Shown: piece after piece, positions 16,940-25,433 of the stretch
Layout of the letters: every line of letters begins with the position of its first letter
Position numbering within the stretch: position 1 is the first letter of the stretch
Source: Comamonadaceae bacterium OS-4
GTDB lineage: Bacteria > Pseudomonadota > Gammaproteobacteria > Burkholderiales > Burkholderiaceae_C
Length of the DNA stretch: 64,000 bases
Assembly: GCA_027924025.1 (NCBI GenBank)
Contig: AP026970.1
Coordinates: 1,696,501 to 1,760,500 of the forward strand
Reading direction: 5' to 3'
Made by a program: the position numbers and the translations under genes
Notes under the pieces: model-generated
Seen by the model: only the letters and a program-made list of their open reading frames with translations
Database searches by the model: none
Told to the model about the DNA's origin: nothing

Positions 16940-18216
16940 GCGCAGTGCCTCATGGCTTGGACGCCACCCACGCCCCCGACACGCAAAGCTGGGTCGAATC
17001 CGCCGGCACCTCCGACACCGATTTCCCGATCCAGAACCTGCCCTTCGGCCGCTTCCGCCACAACGCGCTGGAGCCCTGGCAAATCGGTGTGGCCATTGGC
17101 GACCGCGTGCTGGACCTGCACGCCACCGGCTTGATCGACCACAACGACATGCACCGCCTGATGGCCGCACCCGTGGCCCAGCGCCGCGCTTTGCGCTTGG
17201 CGATCTGGGAAGGCCTATGCGAGGGCTCGGCCCTGCAAAAAGTCTGGGCCGATGCACTCTTGCGCCAGACCGAAGTCGAGCTGGGCCTGCCCTGCGAGGT
17301 GGGGGACTACACCGACTTCTACACCGGCATCCACCACGCCACCACGGTGGGCAAGCTGTTCCGCCCCGACAACCCGCTGCTACCCAACTACAAATGGGTG
17401 CCCATCGGCTACCACGGCCGGGCCAGCAGCATCGGTGCCAGCGGCCAGCAGTTTCATCGCCCCAAGGGCCAAACGCTCAAGCCGGGTGCTACGGTGCCGG
17501 ACTTCGGGCCCAGCGCGCGGATCGACTATGAGCTCGAACTCGGGGCCTGGGTAGCAAGTGGCAATCGTATGGGCGAGCCTGTGCCGCTTGCAGACGCGGA
17601 AGATGCCATCTTCGGCCTCACGCTGCTCAACGACTGGAGCGCACGCGATGTGCAGGCCTGGGAATACCAACCCTTGGGCCCGTTCTTGGCCAAAAACTTT
17701 GCCACCACGGTATCGCCTTGGTTGGTGACCATGGAGGCGTTGGCCCCGTTTCGCGCGCCTTTTGTGCGCGACGCGGCGGACCCGCAGCCATTGCCTTACT
17801 TAGACGGTGAGGCCAACCGCGCTCAAGGCGCGCTGGATGTGCAACTCGAAGTCTGGCTGCAAACGCCCGCCATGCGCGCTGCAGGCGAGGGCGGCGTGTG
17901 CCTCTCGCAGTCCAACATGCGGGACGCCTACTGGACGCTGGCGCAGCTGGTGGCCCACCACACGGTCAACGGCTGCAACCTGCGTGCGGGTGACCTGCTG
18001 GGCACCGGCACCTTGTCCGGCCCGGCGCCGGAGCAGGGCGGCTCCTTGCTGGAGCTGACCAAGGGTGGCAAGCAGCCCATCACCTTGCCTAACGGCGAGG
18101 TACGAACCTTCTTGCAGGACGGCGACACCGTCATCCTGCGCGGTACTTGCGAAGCAGTGGGTGCCCGGCGTATCGGCTTTGGCGATTGCCGGGGCACGGT
18201 GCTTGCAGCCCGTTGA
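16936..18216 (+). CDS. fahA: fumarylacetoacetase
   Basis: A 426-residue enzyme that hydrolyses 4-fumarylacetoacetate to fumarate and acetoacetate, the last step of tyrosine degradation. The N-terminal SH3-like domain (FGRFRHNALEPWQIGVAIGD) precedes the catalytic barrel. Metal and catalytic motifs are present: DYTDFYTGIHHATTVG, GYHGRASSI, the ELE pair in DYELELGAWV, and NDWSARDVQAWEYQPLGPF. Length fits the family. The start overlaps the VOC gene by 4 bp and phhA follows after 15 bp, so it is mid-operon. Confidence 0.95.
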   Translation: MSAVPHGLDATHAPDTQSWVESAGTSDTDFPIQNLPFGRFRHNALEPWQIGVAIGDRVLDLHATGLIDHNDMHRLMAAPVAQRRALRLAIWEGLCEGSALQKVWADALLRQTEVELGLPCEVGDYTDFYTGIHHATTVGKLFRPDNPLLPNYKWVPIGYHGRASSIGASGQQFHRPKGQTLKPGATVPDFGPSARIDYELELGAWVASGNRMGEPVPLADAEDAIFGLTLLNDWSARDVQAWEYQPLGPFLAKNFATTVSPWLVTMEALAPFRAPFVRDAADPQPLPYLDGEANRAQGALDVQLEVWLQTPAMRAAGEGGVCLSQSNMRDAYWTLAQLVAHHTVNGCNLRAGDLLGTGTLSGPAPEQGGSLLELTKGGKQPITLPNGEVRTFLQDGDTVILRGTCEAVGARRIGFGDCRGTVLAAR

Positions 18217-18231
18217 GCGTGGTGGACGGAG

Positions 18232-19095
18232 ATGAGCGACTACACCATCCCTCAACACTGGGCGCACTACAGCGCCGCAGACCATGCCGTCTGGAAAACG
18301 CTGTTTGAGCGCCAGACCGCATTGCTACCGCAACTGGCATGCCGCGAGTTTGTGGAAGGTATGCGCGCTTTGCCGCTGAGTGCAGAGGTCATTCCTGACT
18401 TTGCCGCCCTGAACGAAGTGTTGAAGCCCCGCACCGGCTGGCAGGTGGTGGCCGTGCCCGGCCTGGTACCGGACGAGGTGTTTTTTAATCATCTCGCCAA
18501 CCGGCGCTTTCCGAGCGGCAACTTCATCCGCGGTGCAGACCAGCTGGACTACCTGCAAGAGCCCGACGTGTTCCACGACGTGTTCGGCCATGTGCCCATG
18601 CTCATGCACCCGGTCATGGCGGACTTCATCCAGCTCTATGGCCAGGCCGGCTTGCGTGCACAGCGCATCGGCAAACTGACTGAGTTGGCTCGGGTGTATT
18701 GGTACACCGTGGAGTTCGGTTTGGTGAAAGAACAGGTGCAGTGCGCAAGCGGCGTTGAGGAGGCTCTACGCATCTACGGTGCAGGCATTGCCTCGTCATT
18801 CACCGAGAGCGGCTTCGCGGTGCACAGCGCATCGCCCCACCGCATCGGCTTTGACCTGGAGCGCGTCATGCGCACCCGCTATCGGATTGACGATTTTCAG
18901 GAGTGCTACTTCGTACTCGACAGCCTGAACGACCTGCTGGACCTGGCCCGCATCGACTTTGACCCGGTGTACGAGCGGCTTAACAGCGGCCCCACCTATG
19001 CGCCGGGCGATGTGTTGCCTGGCGACAAAGTGTTTCAGCGGGGGGATGGCGGCTACGCCCGCAGCCACAAGCCAGTTTCGGCCTGCGTTGAATGA
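18232..19095 (+). CDS. phhA: phenylalanine 4-monooxygenase
   Basis: A 287-residue bacterial phenylalanine hydroxylase that converts Phe to Tyr with tetrahydropterin and O2. The iron ligands are seen in PDVFHDVFGHVP (two His) and YWYTVEFGLVKE (Glu). It lacks the regulatory ACT domain of the animal enzyme, as is normal for bacteria. GGACGGAGATG leads into the start. It closes the operon that carries Phe through Tyr and homogentisate to fumarate. The pterin-recycling partner phhB is not adjacent and must be elsewhere if used. Confidence 0.95.
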   Translation: MSDYTIPQHWAHYSAADHAVWKTLFERQTALLPQLACREFVEGMRALPLSAEVIPDFAALNEVLKPRTGWQVVAVPGLVPDEVFFNHLANRRFPSGNFIRGADQLDYLQEPDVFHDVFGHVPMLMHPVMADFIQLYGQAGLRAQRIGKLTELARVYWYTVEFGLVKEQVQCASGVEEALRIYGAGIASSFTESGFAVHSASPHRIGFDLERVMRTRYRIDDFQECYFVLDSLNDLLDLARIDFDPVYERLNSGPTYAPGDVLPGDKVFQRGDGGYARSHKPVSACVE

Positions 19096-19119
19096 ATCAG
19101 GTGGATTTTTAAGACGAAT

Positions 19120-19170
19120 CAGCCTCTAGCCCCGATTCGACAAGCGCAGGTAGCTATTGAATTTATAGCG
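19120..19170 (+). repeat. intergenic repeat, copy A
   Basis: Shares the pattern (A/G)GCCTCTAGCCCC...GCGCAGG-TAGCTAT-N-ATAGC with copies at 28233 and, reversed, at 32677, 59912 and partly 23741. The GCTAT/ATAGC arms form a short hairpin. This copy lies between phhA and the convergent hydrolase gene and supplies the last codon and the stop of the hydrolase (19163-19165). Such elements are numerous in Comamonadaceae to my knowledge. Confidence 0.6.
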
Positions 19171-20077
19171 AAATGGCGCCCTGTATGTAGCGAATCAGTT
19201 GCTCCGAGAGGGAGGTGTCTGCGGTGCCGATGGCGTATAGCTCTGACATGTGGCTATGCCCATTCAACTGGTGCACCGGGGTGGGTTTGCCGGCGCGTTG
19301 CAGGGCGGCCCCTAACTGGTGGGCCTGTTGCACAAAGTCCTGCGGGTCGAGTTCTGCATAACCAATCCAGAGCGGCACGGCCGATTTCAGCAGGCCGGGC
19401 ACGGCTGAGCGCTCGCTGTAGCGGGTGGCATCGGCCCCGAAATAGGCCTTGAGTGGCGGGTTGTGCTCTGCCGTCACCGGGTCGAACAGGCCGGACAACA
19501 AAACAGCAGCCCGCACTCCGACTCCCACCCGTTGATGGAACTCTGGCATGGCCACGTACTGGGCCACATGGGCTGCTCCGGCGGAGTGCCCCATGAGTAC
19601 GAGTGGGCCGCCAAGCCGGTTGCTGACAGCAGGGGCTGTGCGCAAGTGCTGGATGGCGGCTTGAATATCGCGCTGCGCGCAGGGCCAGCCGTGCTCTGGC
19701 GCAAGCCGGTACGACATGTTCACCCCCACCATGCCGTGGCGCGCTGCCCACAGACCCATGTTGTCGTGAAACGTGCCGTCGCCAATACGCCGGTCTCCCC
19801 GCATAAAGGCGCCGCCATGCACAAACAGCAAGACAGGCAGCGGCCCGGTGCCAGTAAGTGGCGTAAAAAAGTCTAGCCGGTTCCGGGTATCGGGGCCGTA
19901 GGGCACGTCACGCTCAATCCGGACGTCCTGCGGCACCGCTTTGGAGTGCAGCGGTGCAAACAGCGCCTCGGTGGGCTGTGGTGCGACGACCGGCCCGATG
20001 GCTTGGAGCTCGGCTTGCACTGCGGCAGGCAACTGTGCGGGAATGTGCGTCGGGGCGAAGGTGAGGTCAGTGGTCAT
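19163..20077 (-). CDS. alpha/beta hydrolase of the hormone-sensitive lipase/BD-FAE type
   Basis: A 304-residue hydrolase starting at MTTDLTFAP, where it overlaps the upstream crotonase gene by 11 bp; an earlier in-frame start at 20146 lies deep inside that gene and is less likely. Motifs are the oxyanion-hole HGGAF, the nucleophile elbow GHSAG (Ser), Asp in GYAELDPQDF and a C-terminal His in GHSHMSE. It should cleave an ester, lactone or thioester. It is the last gene of the CoA-dependent catabolic operon, so it may act on a CoA thioester or lactone intermediate. The substrate is unknown. Confidence 0.85.
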   Translation of the reverse strand: MTTDLTFAPTHIPAQLPAAVQAELQAIGPVVAPQPTEALFAPLHSKAVPQDVRIERDVPYGPDTRNRLDFFTPLTGTGPLPVLLFVHGGAFMRGDRRIGDGTFHDNMGLWAARHGMVGVNMSYRLAPEHGWPCAQRDIQAAIQHLRTAPAVSNRLGGPLVLMGHSAGAAHVAQYVAMPEFHQRVGVGVRAAVLLSGLFDPVTAEHNPPLKAYFGADATRYSERSAVPGLLKSAVPLWIGYAELDPQDFVQQAHQLGAALQRAGKPTPVHQLNGHSHMSELYAIGTADTSLSEQLIRYIQGAISL

Positions 20078-20843
20078 GGTGTGCAAATGCCGCAGGGCGC
20101 TTTTCCAAACGCGCGCGAATGCCCTCTGTCTTGTCAGGGGTGGCAAACAATAACTGAAACGATTTGCGCTCGCACGCCAGGCCTTGGGCCAAGGGAAGAT
20201 TCATGCCCTCCAGCACGGCCTCTTTGATGAATTTCAAGGCTTGCACCGGCAGGCTGGCCAAGTGGGTGGCGAGCGCTATAGCGCGTTGCTCCACCTCGGC
20301 GTCAGGCACGACTTCACTGGCCAGGCCCATGGAAAAGGCCTCGGTGGCAGTGAAAGGCTCACCACTGAGCAAAATTTTCATGGCGGCAAACTTGCCCACT
20401 GCCCGGGTGAGCCGCTGGGTGGCACCTCCGCCGGGCATGATGCCGATTTTGATTTCCGGTTGGCCGAAGCGGGCACCCTGGCCGGCAATGATGATGTCGG
20501 CGTGCATGGCCAGCTCGCAGCCACCGCCGAGGGCGTGGCCACGTACCGCGGCGATCACCGGCTTGCTGCACCCGCTGATGGCACCCCAGAGCTGGTCCAT
20601 CTGCCTGGCCAGGATGTCGGTGGGGGTGGCGTCTACATATTCCTGCAAGTCAGCACCCGCGCAAAAGGCCCGTTCACTCCCGCCAATCACAATCGCATAG
20701 ACCCCGGGGTCTCGGTCGAGTGCGTGAAAGGCATCTGCCAGTGCCTGCCGCAGGGCCAGGTTCAGTGCGTTGAGCACCTCCGGTCGGTGCAGTCGCAACA
20801 GCACCACACCCGGTGCTACGTTTTCACGGAGCAAGGGGCTCAT
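20067..20843 (-). CDS. enoyl-CoA hydratase (canonical active site)
   Basis: A 258-residue crotonase. The oxyanion-hole segment AFCAGADL and both catalytic glutamates, in GHALGGGCELAMHAD and FGQPEIKIGIMPGGG, are intact, so it should add water across a 2-enoyl-CoA double bond. Length is typical of single-domain hydratases. Its start overlaps the previous crotonase by 4 bp. It works with the thiolase and SDR of this operon in a beta-oxidation-like sequence. Confidence 0.9.
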   Translation of the reverse strand: MSPLLRENVAPGVVLLRLHRPEVLNALNLALRQALADAFHALDRDPGVYAIVIGGSERAFCAGADLQEYVDATPTDILARQMDQLWGAISGCSKPVIAAVRGHALGGGCELAMHADIIIAGQGARFGQPEIKIGIMPGGGATQRLTRAVGKFAAMKILLSGEPFTATEAFSMGLASEVVPDAEVEQRAIALATHLASLPVQALKFIKEAVLEGMNLPLAQGLACERKSFQLLFATPDKTEGIRARLEKRPAAFAHHDH

Positions 20844-21670
20844 GTAGGGGTACCCGGTTGTGATGCGCCGTCGTTACCGAAAACCGGGGCGCGCTTTTCA
20901 AAAAATGCAGATACGGCCTCTGCGTGGTCTGCAGTGTGGTGCGCCATGCCCTGAAATTGGCCCGCAGAGTCCAGCGCCTGGTCGAGGGTGCTGTTGCGGC
21001 CTTCTTGGAGTAATTGCTTAGTCCAGCGCAATACCTGTGGCGGGTTGGCCGCTATCCGCTGGCCAAGAGCCATGGCCGCTTCCAGCAGTTGGCCGGCAGG
21101 CACAACCTGGCTTACCAGCCCAATGCGCAGCGCCTCGGCCGCGTCGATGGTGTCGCCGGTCAGGGCCAACTCGGCCGCTTTGGACCAGCCGACCACCCGT
21201 GGCAGCAACCAGCAGCCCCCGTCTCCCGGGACGATGCCGACTTTCACAAAGCTCTCCGCAAAGCGCGCGGTATCGGCGGCAATCCGGATATCGCACATGC
21301 AAGCCAGATCGTTGCCCGCACCGATGGCTGCACCATTGACCGCGGCAATGATGGGCACTTGCAGGGTTTGAAACGCCCGGGGTATGCGCTGGATACCCGC
21401 CCGGTAATTGGCGGCAATTTGTGCGGGCGAGCCACCGAACATGCCGGTGCGGTCGCGCATTTCGGCCACATTGCCCCCGGAGCAAAAGGCACTGCCCGCG
21501 CCGGTCAGCACGGCTGCGCGGATCGAGAGGTCGGCGTTCATCTCTGCAAACAGCTGCTCGAAGGCTGCGAATATCTCTTCACCACTCAAGGCGTTGCGGG
21601 TGTCGGGGCGGTTCAGGGTGAGCAGGGCCAGATGGCCATGGCGGGTGAATTGAATAGGGTCTGTGCTCAT
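20840..21670 (-). CDS. crotonase-family protein with altered catalytic residues
   Basis: A 276-residue crotonase, starting MSTDPIQF at 21670, 8 bp after the thiolase stop; a longer in-frame start would run back into the thiolase. The CoA/oxyanion motif AFCSGGNVAEM is present. At the two catalytic Glu positions it has Asp (GAGNDLACMCD) and no acid (AESFVKVG), followed by PGDGG with a different Asp. It is therefore probably not a simple hydratase but an isomerase, ring-opening or C-C-cleaving crotonase. The next gene is a canonical paralog, so the two likely act at different steps. Confidence 0.85.
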   Translation of the reverse strand: MSTDPIQFTRHGHLALLTLNRPDTRNALSGEEIFAAFEQLFAEMNADLSIRAAVLTGAGSAFCSGGNVAEMRDRTGMFGGSPAQIAANYRAGIQRIPRAFQTLQVPIIAAVNGAAIGAGNDLACMCDIRIAADTARFAESFVKVGIVPGDGGCWLLPRVVGWSKAAELALTGDTIDAAEALRIGLVSQVVPAGQLLEAAMALGQRIAANPPQVLRWTKQLLQEGRNSTLDQALDSAGQFQGMAHHTADHAEAVSAFFEKRAPVFGNDGASQPGTPT

Positions 21671-21678
21671 CTTTGCTT

Positions 21679-22887
21679 TCAAACGCGTTCTAGGGCCAGC
21701 GCAATGCCTTGGCCTACACCGATACACATGGTTACCAGTGCCCGGCGACCACCGGTGCGCTTCAGTTGCAGCGCTGCTGTTAGCGTCAGCCGCACACCTG
21801 ACATGCCCAGCGGATGGCCATACGCGATGGCACCGCCATGCGCATTGATGTGCTCTGCGTCGTCAGGCAAGCCCAGACTGCGCAACACGGCCAGGCCCTG
21901 CGCGGCAAAGGCTTCGTTGAGTTCAATCACATCAAAATCTGTGATCTTTAAGCCGGTCTGGGCCAGTAATTTTTGAACTGCGGGTACCGGCCCGATCCCC
22001 ATCACACGGGGGAGCACCCCTGCGGTGGCGAAGCCGGTGATTCGGGCCAAGGGCTGCAGACCATGGCGCGCCACCCCTGATTCGCTGGCCATCAGGAGTG
22101 CCGCGGCACCATCATTCACCCCGGATGCGTTGCCGGCGGTGACGCTGCCACCTTCTCGAAATGCCGGTTTGAGGCGGGCAAGACTCTGCAGGGTGGTGTC
22201 CGCACGGGGGTGCTCGTCTTCGGTGATCTGCAGGGTTGTGCCCCGCTTGCTGCCGGGCACGGTGACCGGGATGATTTCTTCCACTAGCACGCCACTACGC
22301 TGTGCCTCTGCGGCGCGCTGTTGGCTGCGCAGGGCAAAAGCGTCCTGGTCGGCGCGGCTGATGCCGTACTCCTCGGCCACGTTTTCTGCGGTTTCACCCA
22401 TGGCATCGATGCCATAGAGCCGCTGCATCGCCGGGTTGACGAAGCGCCAGCCAATGGTGGAGTCGTAGATTTCAGCCTGCCGTGAAAACGCGGTGGTGGC
22501 TTTGGGCATGACCATGGGGGCGCGGCTCATGCTCTCGACCCCGCCCGCGATGGCCAAATCCAGCTGGCCGCACCCGATGCCGCGGGCAGCGCTGGCAACC
22601 GCCTCCAGGCCGGAGCCACACAGGCGGTTGACGGTGGCGGCTGCCACCGTGGGCGGCAGGCCTGCAAGCAGAGCGCTCATGCGGGCTACGTTGCGGTTGT
22701 CCTCGCCGGCCTGGTTGACGCAGCCGTAGTACACCTCTTCCAACTGCGCCCAGTCTAGGCCGGGGTGACGTGCCATTAGCGTTTGGAGGGGGAGTGCACC
22801 CAGATCATCAGTGCGGATGCCGGAGAGGCCGCCGCCGTAACGGCCGATAGGGGTGCGAACACCATCGCACAGGTAGGCCTGCACCAT
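21679..22887 (-). CDS. acetyl-CoA acyltransferase (3-oxoadipyl-CoA thiolase-like)
   Basis: A 402-residue thiolase. The nucleophilic Cys lies in NRLCGSGLEA, the GGVESMSRAP segment is typical of PcaF/PaaJ, and NEAFAAQ, HINAHGGAIAYGHPLG and TMCIGVGQG complete the active site. It should cleave a 3-oxoacyl-CoA to acetyl-CoA and a shorter acyl-CoA. The sequence is most like 3-oxoadipyl-CoA thiolases, which would fit breakdown of a six-carbon dicarboxylic acyl-CoA, but no pca or paa genes are nearby. Start and upstream stop overlap (TGATG). Confidence 0.9.
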   Translation of the reverse strand: MVQAYLCDGVRTPIGRYGGGLSGIRTDDLGALPLQTLMARHPGLDWAQLEEVYYGCVNQAGEDNRNVARMSALLAGLPPTVAAATVNRLCGSGLEAVASAARGIGCGQLDLAIAGGVESMSRAPMVMPKATTAFSRQAEIYDSTIGWRFVNPAMQRLYGIDAMGETAENVAEEYGISRADQDAFALRSQQRAAEAQRSGVLVEEIIPVTVPGSKRGTTLQITEDEHPRADTTLQSLARLKPAFREGGSVTAGNASGVNDGAAALLMASESGVARHGLQPLARITGFATAGVLPRVMGIGPVPAVQKLLAQTGLKITDFDVIELNEAFAAQGLAVLRSLGLPDDAEHINAHGGAIAYGHPLGMSGVRLTLTAALQLKRTGGRRALVTMCIGVGQGIALALERV

Positions 22888-23729
22888 CACAGCCCCAGTA
22901 CCCGTTCAGCGTTGCCGTGCATGATTTTTTCCATCACCTCGGGCTTGTAGCCGAGCTCCGCCCACTCGCGCAAGATGCGCTCGTAAGGGAGGCTGGGGTA
23001 GTCGCTACCGAACATGATTTTGTCTTGCAGCCGGCCGCGAATATCGACTTTGAGGTTGCCCGGAAAGTGCTTGGGTGCCCAGCCCGACATTTCCCAATAC
23101 ACATTGCCCTTGTGCAGCGCAACGGCGGTGGTTTCCTCCACCCACGGCCAGCCGGGGTGGGCCATGATGATCTTCAGGTTCGGGAAATCTGCCGCCAGCT
23201 CGTCGATGGCGGACGGGTGTGCGTGGTTGATGCGCGCGCCGTGTCCCCCGGGCATGCCGGCGCCCATGCCGGTGGTGCCCACATCGATCATTACCGCAGC
23301 GCCCAGGCCGTTGATGACTTCAAAGAGGTCGTAGTGGCGCCGGTCGTTTACTGCAAAGTGCTGCATGATCGGGTGAAAGTGAAAGCCCACAAAGCCCAGC
23401 TCTTTCACCGCTTTCTCGACTTGGCGTATCGCGATTTCGCCCTTGGCAGGCTCCACGGCTCCCCAGCACTGGATCACCCGTTGCGGATGGCGCTTCCACA
23501 TGCCGTGCACATACTCATTGGTGCAGGGCGGGGTGGCCACGGTGGTTTCCAGATCCAGTGCCACCAGGCAGGCTTCGACGCCGGCGCTTGTGAACTCGGC
23601 AATGACGTCGTCTTCCGACTTGGCAACCCAGTCGCGTTTCCAGTAGGTGGCGAGGGCTTCCGGATAGGGGCCCTGGGCATCAATCCAGGTTTGGGTGCCG
23701 GGGTAGCAGTGCAGATCGATAATTCTCAT
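22887..23729 (-). CDS. amidohydrolase 2 family protein (ACMSD/decarboxylase-like)
   Basis: A 280-residue TIM-barrel metal enzyme of the amidohydrolase 2 superfamily, which includes ACMSD, gamma-resorcylate decarboxylase and pyrone or lactone hydrolases. Visible ligands are Asp-x-His at the N-terminus (IIDLHCYPG, in place of the usual HxH), His in GFHFHP, His in IMAHPGWPW and Asp in FGSDYPSLPYER. A D/E-x-H start is also seen in resorcylate-type decarboxylases. AGGAGCAACC precedes the ATG. It lies between the ligase and the thiolase genes, so it may decarboxylate or hydrolyse a ring or acyl intermediate. Confidence 0.82.
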   Translation of the reverse strand: MRIIDLHCYPGTQTWIDAQGPYPEALATYWKRDWVAKSEDDVIAEFTSAGVEACLVALDLETTVATPPCTNEYVHGMWKRHPQRVIQCWGAVEPAKGEIAIRQVEKAVKELGFVGFHFHPIMQHFAVNDRRHYDLFEVINGLGAAVMIDVGTTGMGAGMPGGHGARINHAHPSAIDELAADFPNLKIIMAHPGWPWVEETTAVALHKGNVYWEMSGWAPKHFPGNLKVDIRGRLQDKIMFGSDYPSLPYERILREWAELGYKPEVMEKIMHGNAERVLGL

Positions 23730-23740
23730 GGTTGCTCCTG

Positions 23741-23773
23741 TTTTTATAGCTAATTGCGCAATATTTAAGAGGG
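23741..23773 (-). repeat. intergenic repeat, partial copy D
   Basis: A half-length match to the reversed repeat: ATAGCTAATTGCGCAATAT at 23746-23764 parallels GATAGCTGGTTGCGCAATAT of copy C. It fills the 35-bp gap between the ligase and amidohydrolase genes and supplies the stop codon of the ligase (23765-23767). The distal GGCC arm is not clear, so this is a degenerate or truncated copy. Confidence 0.45.
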
Positions 23774-25417
23774 CTGCAGGCTGTTTTGGAGCATTTTTGC
23801 GACCATTTCGCCCAATGCCTTTTTGGACACCTTGCCGAAGGTGGATACCGGAAAGTCGGCCAACACCTCCAGGCGCTCTGGCAGTTTGAATTTGGCGATT
23901 TCCTTGGTCAGCAAAAAGTCAACCAGGGTTTTGAGTTCCAGTTTTTGGCCGGCTCGCAAGATGATAAAGGCGCACATTTTTTCGCCCATGTGGGCATCGG
24001 GCATGGGCACGCAGGCCACGTTTTGCACGGCCGGGTGCATGAGGATGAGGTTTTCTACTTCCTCGGCGCTGATCTTTTCGCCGCCACGGTTGATCAGGTC
24101 TTTTTTGCGTCCTTCGACCACATAGTTGCCGGACGGATGCTTGCGCATCAAATCGCCAGAGCGGTAGAAGCCATCGGTGGTGAACTGCTTGGCGTTGTAC
24201 TCCGGCACGCCGAAATAGCCGCGCAGGGTGTAAGGGCCACGCACCGTGAATTCACCCACCTCGCCGGGGGCCACTTCTCGGTCATCTTCATCCAATAGCT
24301 TGACCTCATCGTCTTCGCAGACCGGGCGGCCGCAGGTTTCCAGCTTGACCTCTTCAGGATCGCTGGAGCGCACAAACATCAGGGTGCCTTCAGACATGCC
24401 GAAGTTCTCTTGCACAAACACGCCGGGGATCAACGCGCGGGTTTTGGCGCGCACTTCGGGCTGCATGCGCTGGCCTCCACTTTGGATGAGCTTGAGGCTG
24501 GAGAGGTCGTAGTCGCCCACCGACGGGTCATTGATCAGGCGGATCAGCAACGCCGGCACGACCTTCAGGTGCGTGACCTTGTGTTTTTGGATCAGCGCAA
24601 ACATCTCCGCCGGCCGCGTGTTGGCGTGCACCACGACCTTGGCGCCGTTGAACATAAAGCCTTGAATACCGGGGCAGGCCAATGGCAGGTTGTGGGCGAT
24701 CGGCAGTACCAGGAGTAGCACCGACTCGGCATCGACCTCGCACACGCTGGCTGCCACTTTGGAGTTGTAGGCATAGTCATTGTTGGTGCGGGGAATGAGC
24801 TTGGGAATGCCGGTGGTGCCGCCTGAGAGCTGGAAGATGCACGGGTCGGTAGGGTCGATGGCAATTTCGGCCAAGCGGGACGCCGGCAGCTTCGCAGGGC
24901 GGTCGATCAGCTCCCGCAGGGAGTGTTCGCCGGGCTTGGCCTGCCCCAACACGATGCGTATGCGCAAAGCGGTGTTTTCAGCGGCCACACGGTCGATGAC
25001 CGGCGAAAAGTGAAACTCGCCCATCACATCCGGATACACGCAGGTGGTGGCGCCTGAGAGATTCACAAACTGGCTGATCTCGGCATAGCGGTGGGTCACC
25101 AGCGCAGCAATCGGGATGGCGCCGATTTTTTGTAGCGCGAAGTACAGCACCACGAACTCATGCACATTGGGCAGGGTGGGCACCACCCGGTCCAGCGGCT
25201 GGAGTCCGATCTCCAGCAGGTTGAGCGCCAAGTTGGTGCTCAGCCGGTCGAGGTCGGCATAGCTCAAGCTCACATCGCCATCGACGAGTGCGGTGCGGTC
25301 GCTGAAGCGCGCATACACCGCGTTGAATTCCTGGGCCAGCGACTTGTCTTGCCAATAGCCTCGGGCGCGGTAGCGGGCCGCAAATTCAGGGGGGTAGGGG
25401 ACGAATCCTTGCAACAT
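23765..25417 (-). CDS. EntE/DhbE-like aryl-acid AMP ligase (putative aryl-CoA ligase)
   Basis: A 550-residue ANL-family adenylating enzyme, starting MLQGFVPYP with GGAGG before it. Motifs are the P-loop SGGTTGIPKLIPR, NFGMSEG, the YRSGDL Asp and the C-terminal GRKKDLINRGGEKI hinge with Lys in FGKVSKK. The substrate-pocket IAHNLPLACPG matches the AHN of 2,3-dihydroxybenzoate/salicylate-AMP ligases. No aryl carrier protein, NRPS or isochorismate gene is present, so siderophore synthesis is unlikely; it probably activates a benzoate-like acid for degradation. The SDR lies 16 bp upstream. Confidence 0.88.
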   Translation of the reverse strand: MLQGFVPYPPEFAARYRARGYWQDKSLAQEFNAVYARFSDRTALVDGDVSLSYADLDRLSTNLALNLLEIGLQPLDRVVPTLPNVHEFVVLYFALQKIGAIPIAALVTHRYAEISQFVNLSGATTCVYPDVMGEFHFSPVIDRVAAENTALRIRIVLGQAKPGEHSLRELIDRPAKLPASRLAEIAIDPTDPCIFQLSGGTTGIPKLIPRTNNDYAYNSKVAASVCEVDAESVLLLVLPIAHNLPLACPGIQGFMFNGAKVVVHANTRPAEMFALIQKHKVTHLKVVPALLIRLINDPSVGDYDLSSLKLIQSGGQRMQPEVRAKTRALIPGVFVQENFGMSEGTLMFVRSSDPEEVKLETCGRPVCEDDEVKLLDEDDREVAPGEVGEFTVRGPYTLRGYFGVPEYNAKQFTTDGFYRSGDLMRKHPSGNYVVEGRKKDLINRGGEKISAEEVENLILMHPAVQNVACVPMPDAHMGEKMCAFIILRAGQKLELKTLVDFLLTKEIAKFKLPERLEVLADFPVSTFGKVSKKALGEMVAKMLQNSLQPS

Positions 25418-25433
25418 GACGGGCCTCCGTATC

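Noticed and set aside
23765-25417. Siderophore biosynthesis (2,3-dihydroxybenzoate-AMP ligase)
   Set aside because: No isochorismate synthase, aryl carrier protein, NRPS or siderophore receptor is nearby; the neighbours are beta-oxidation-type enzymes.
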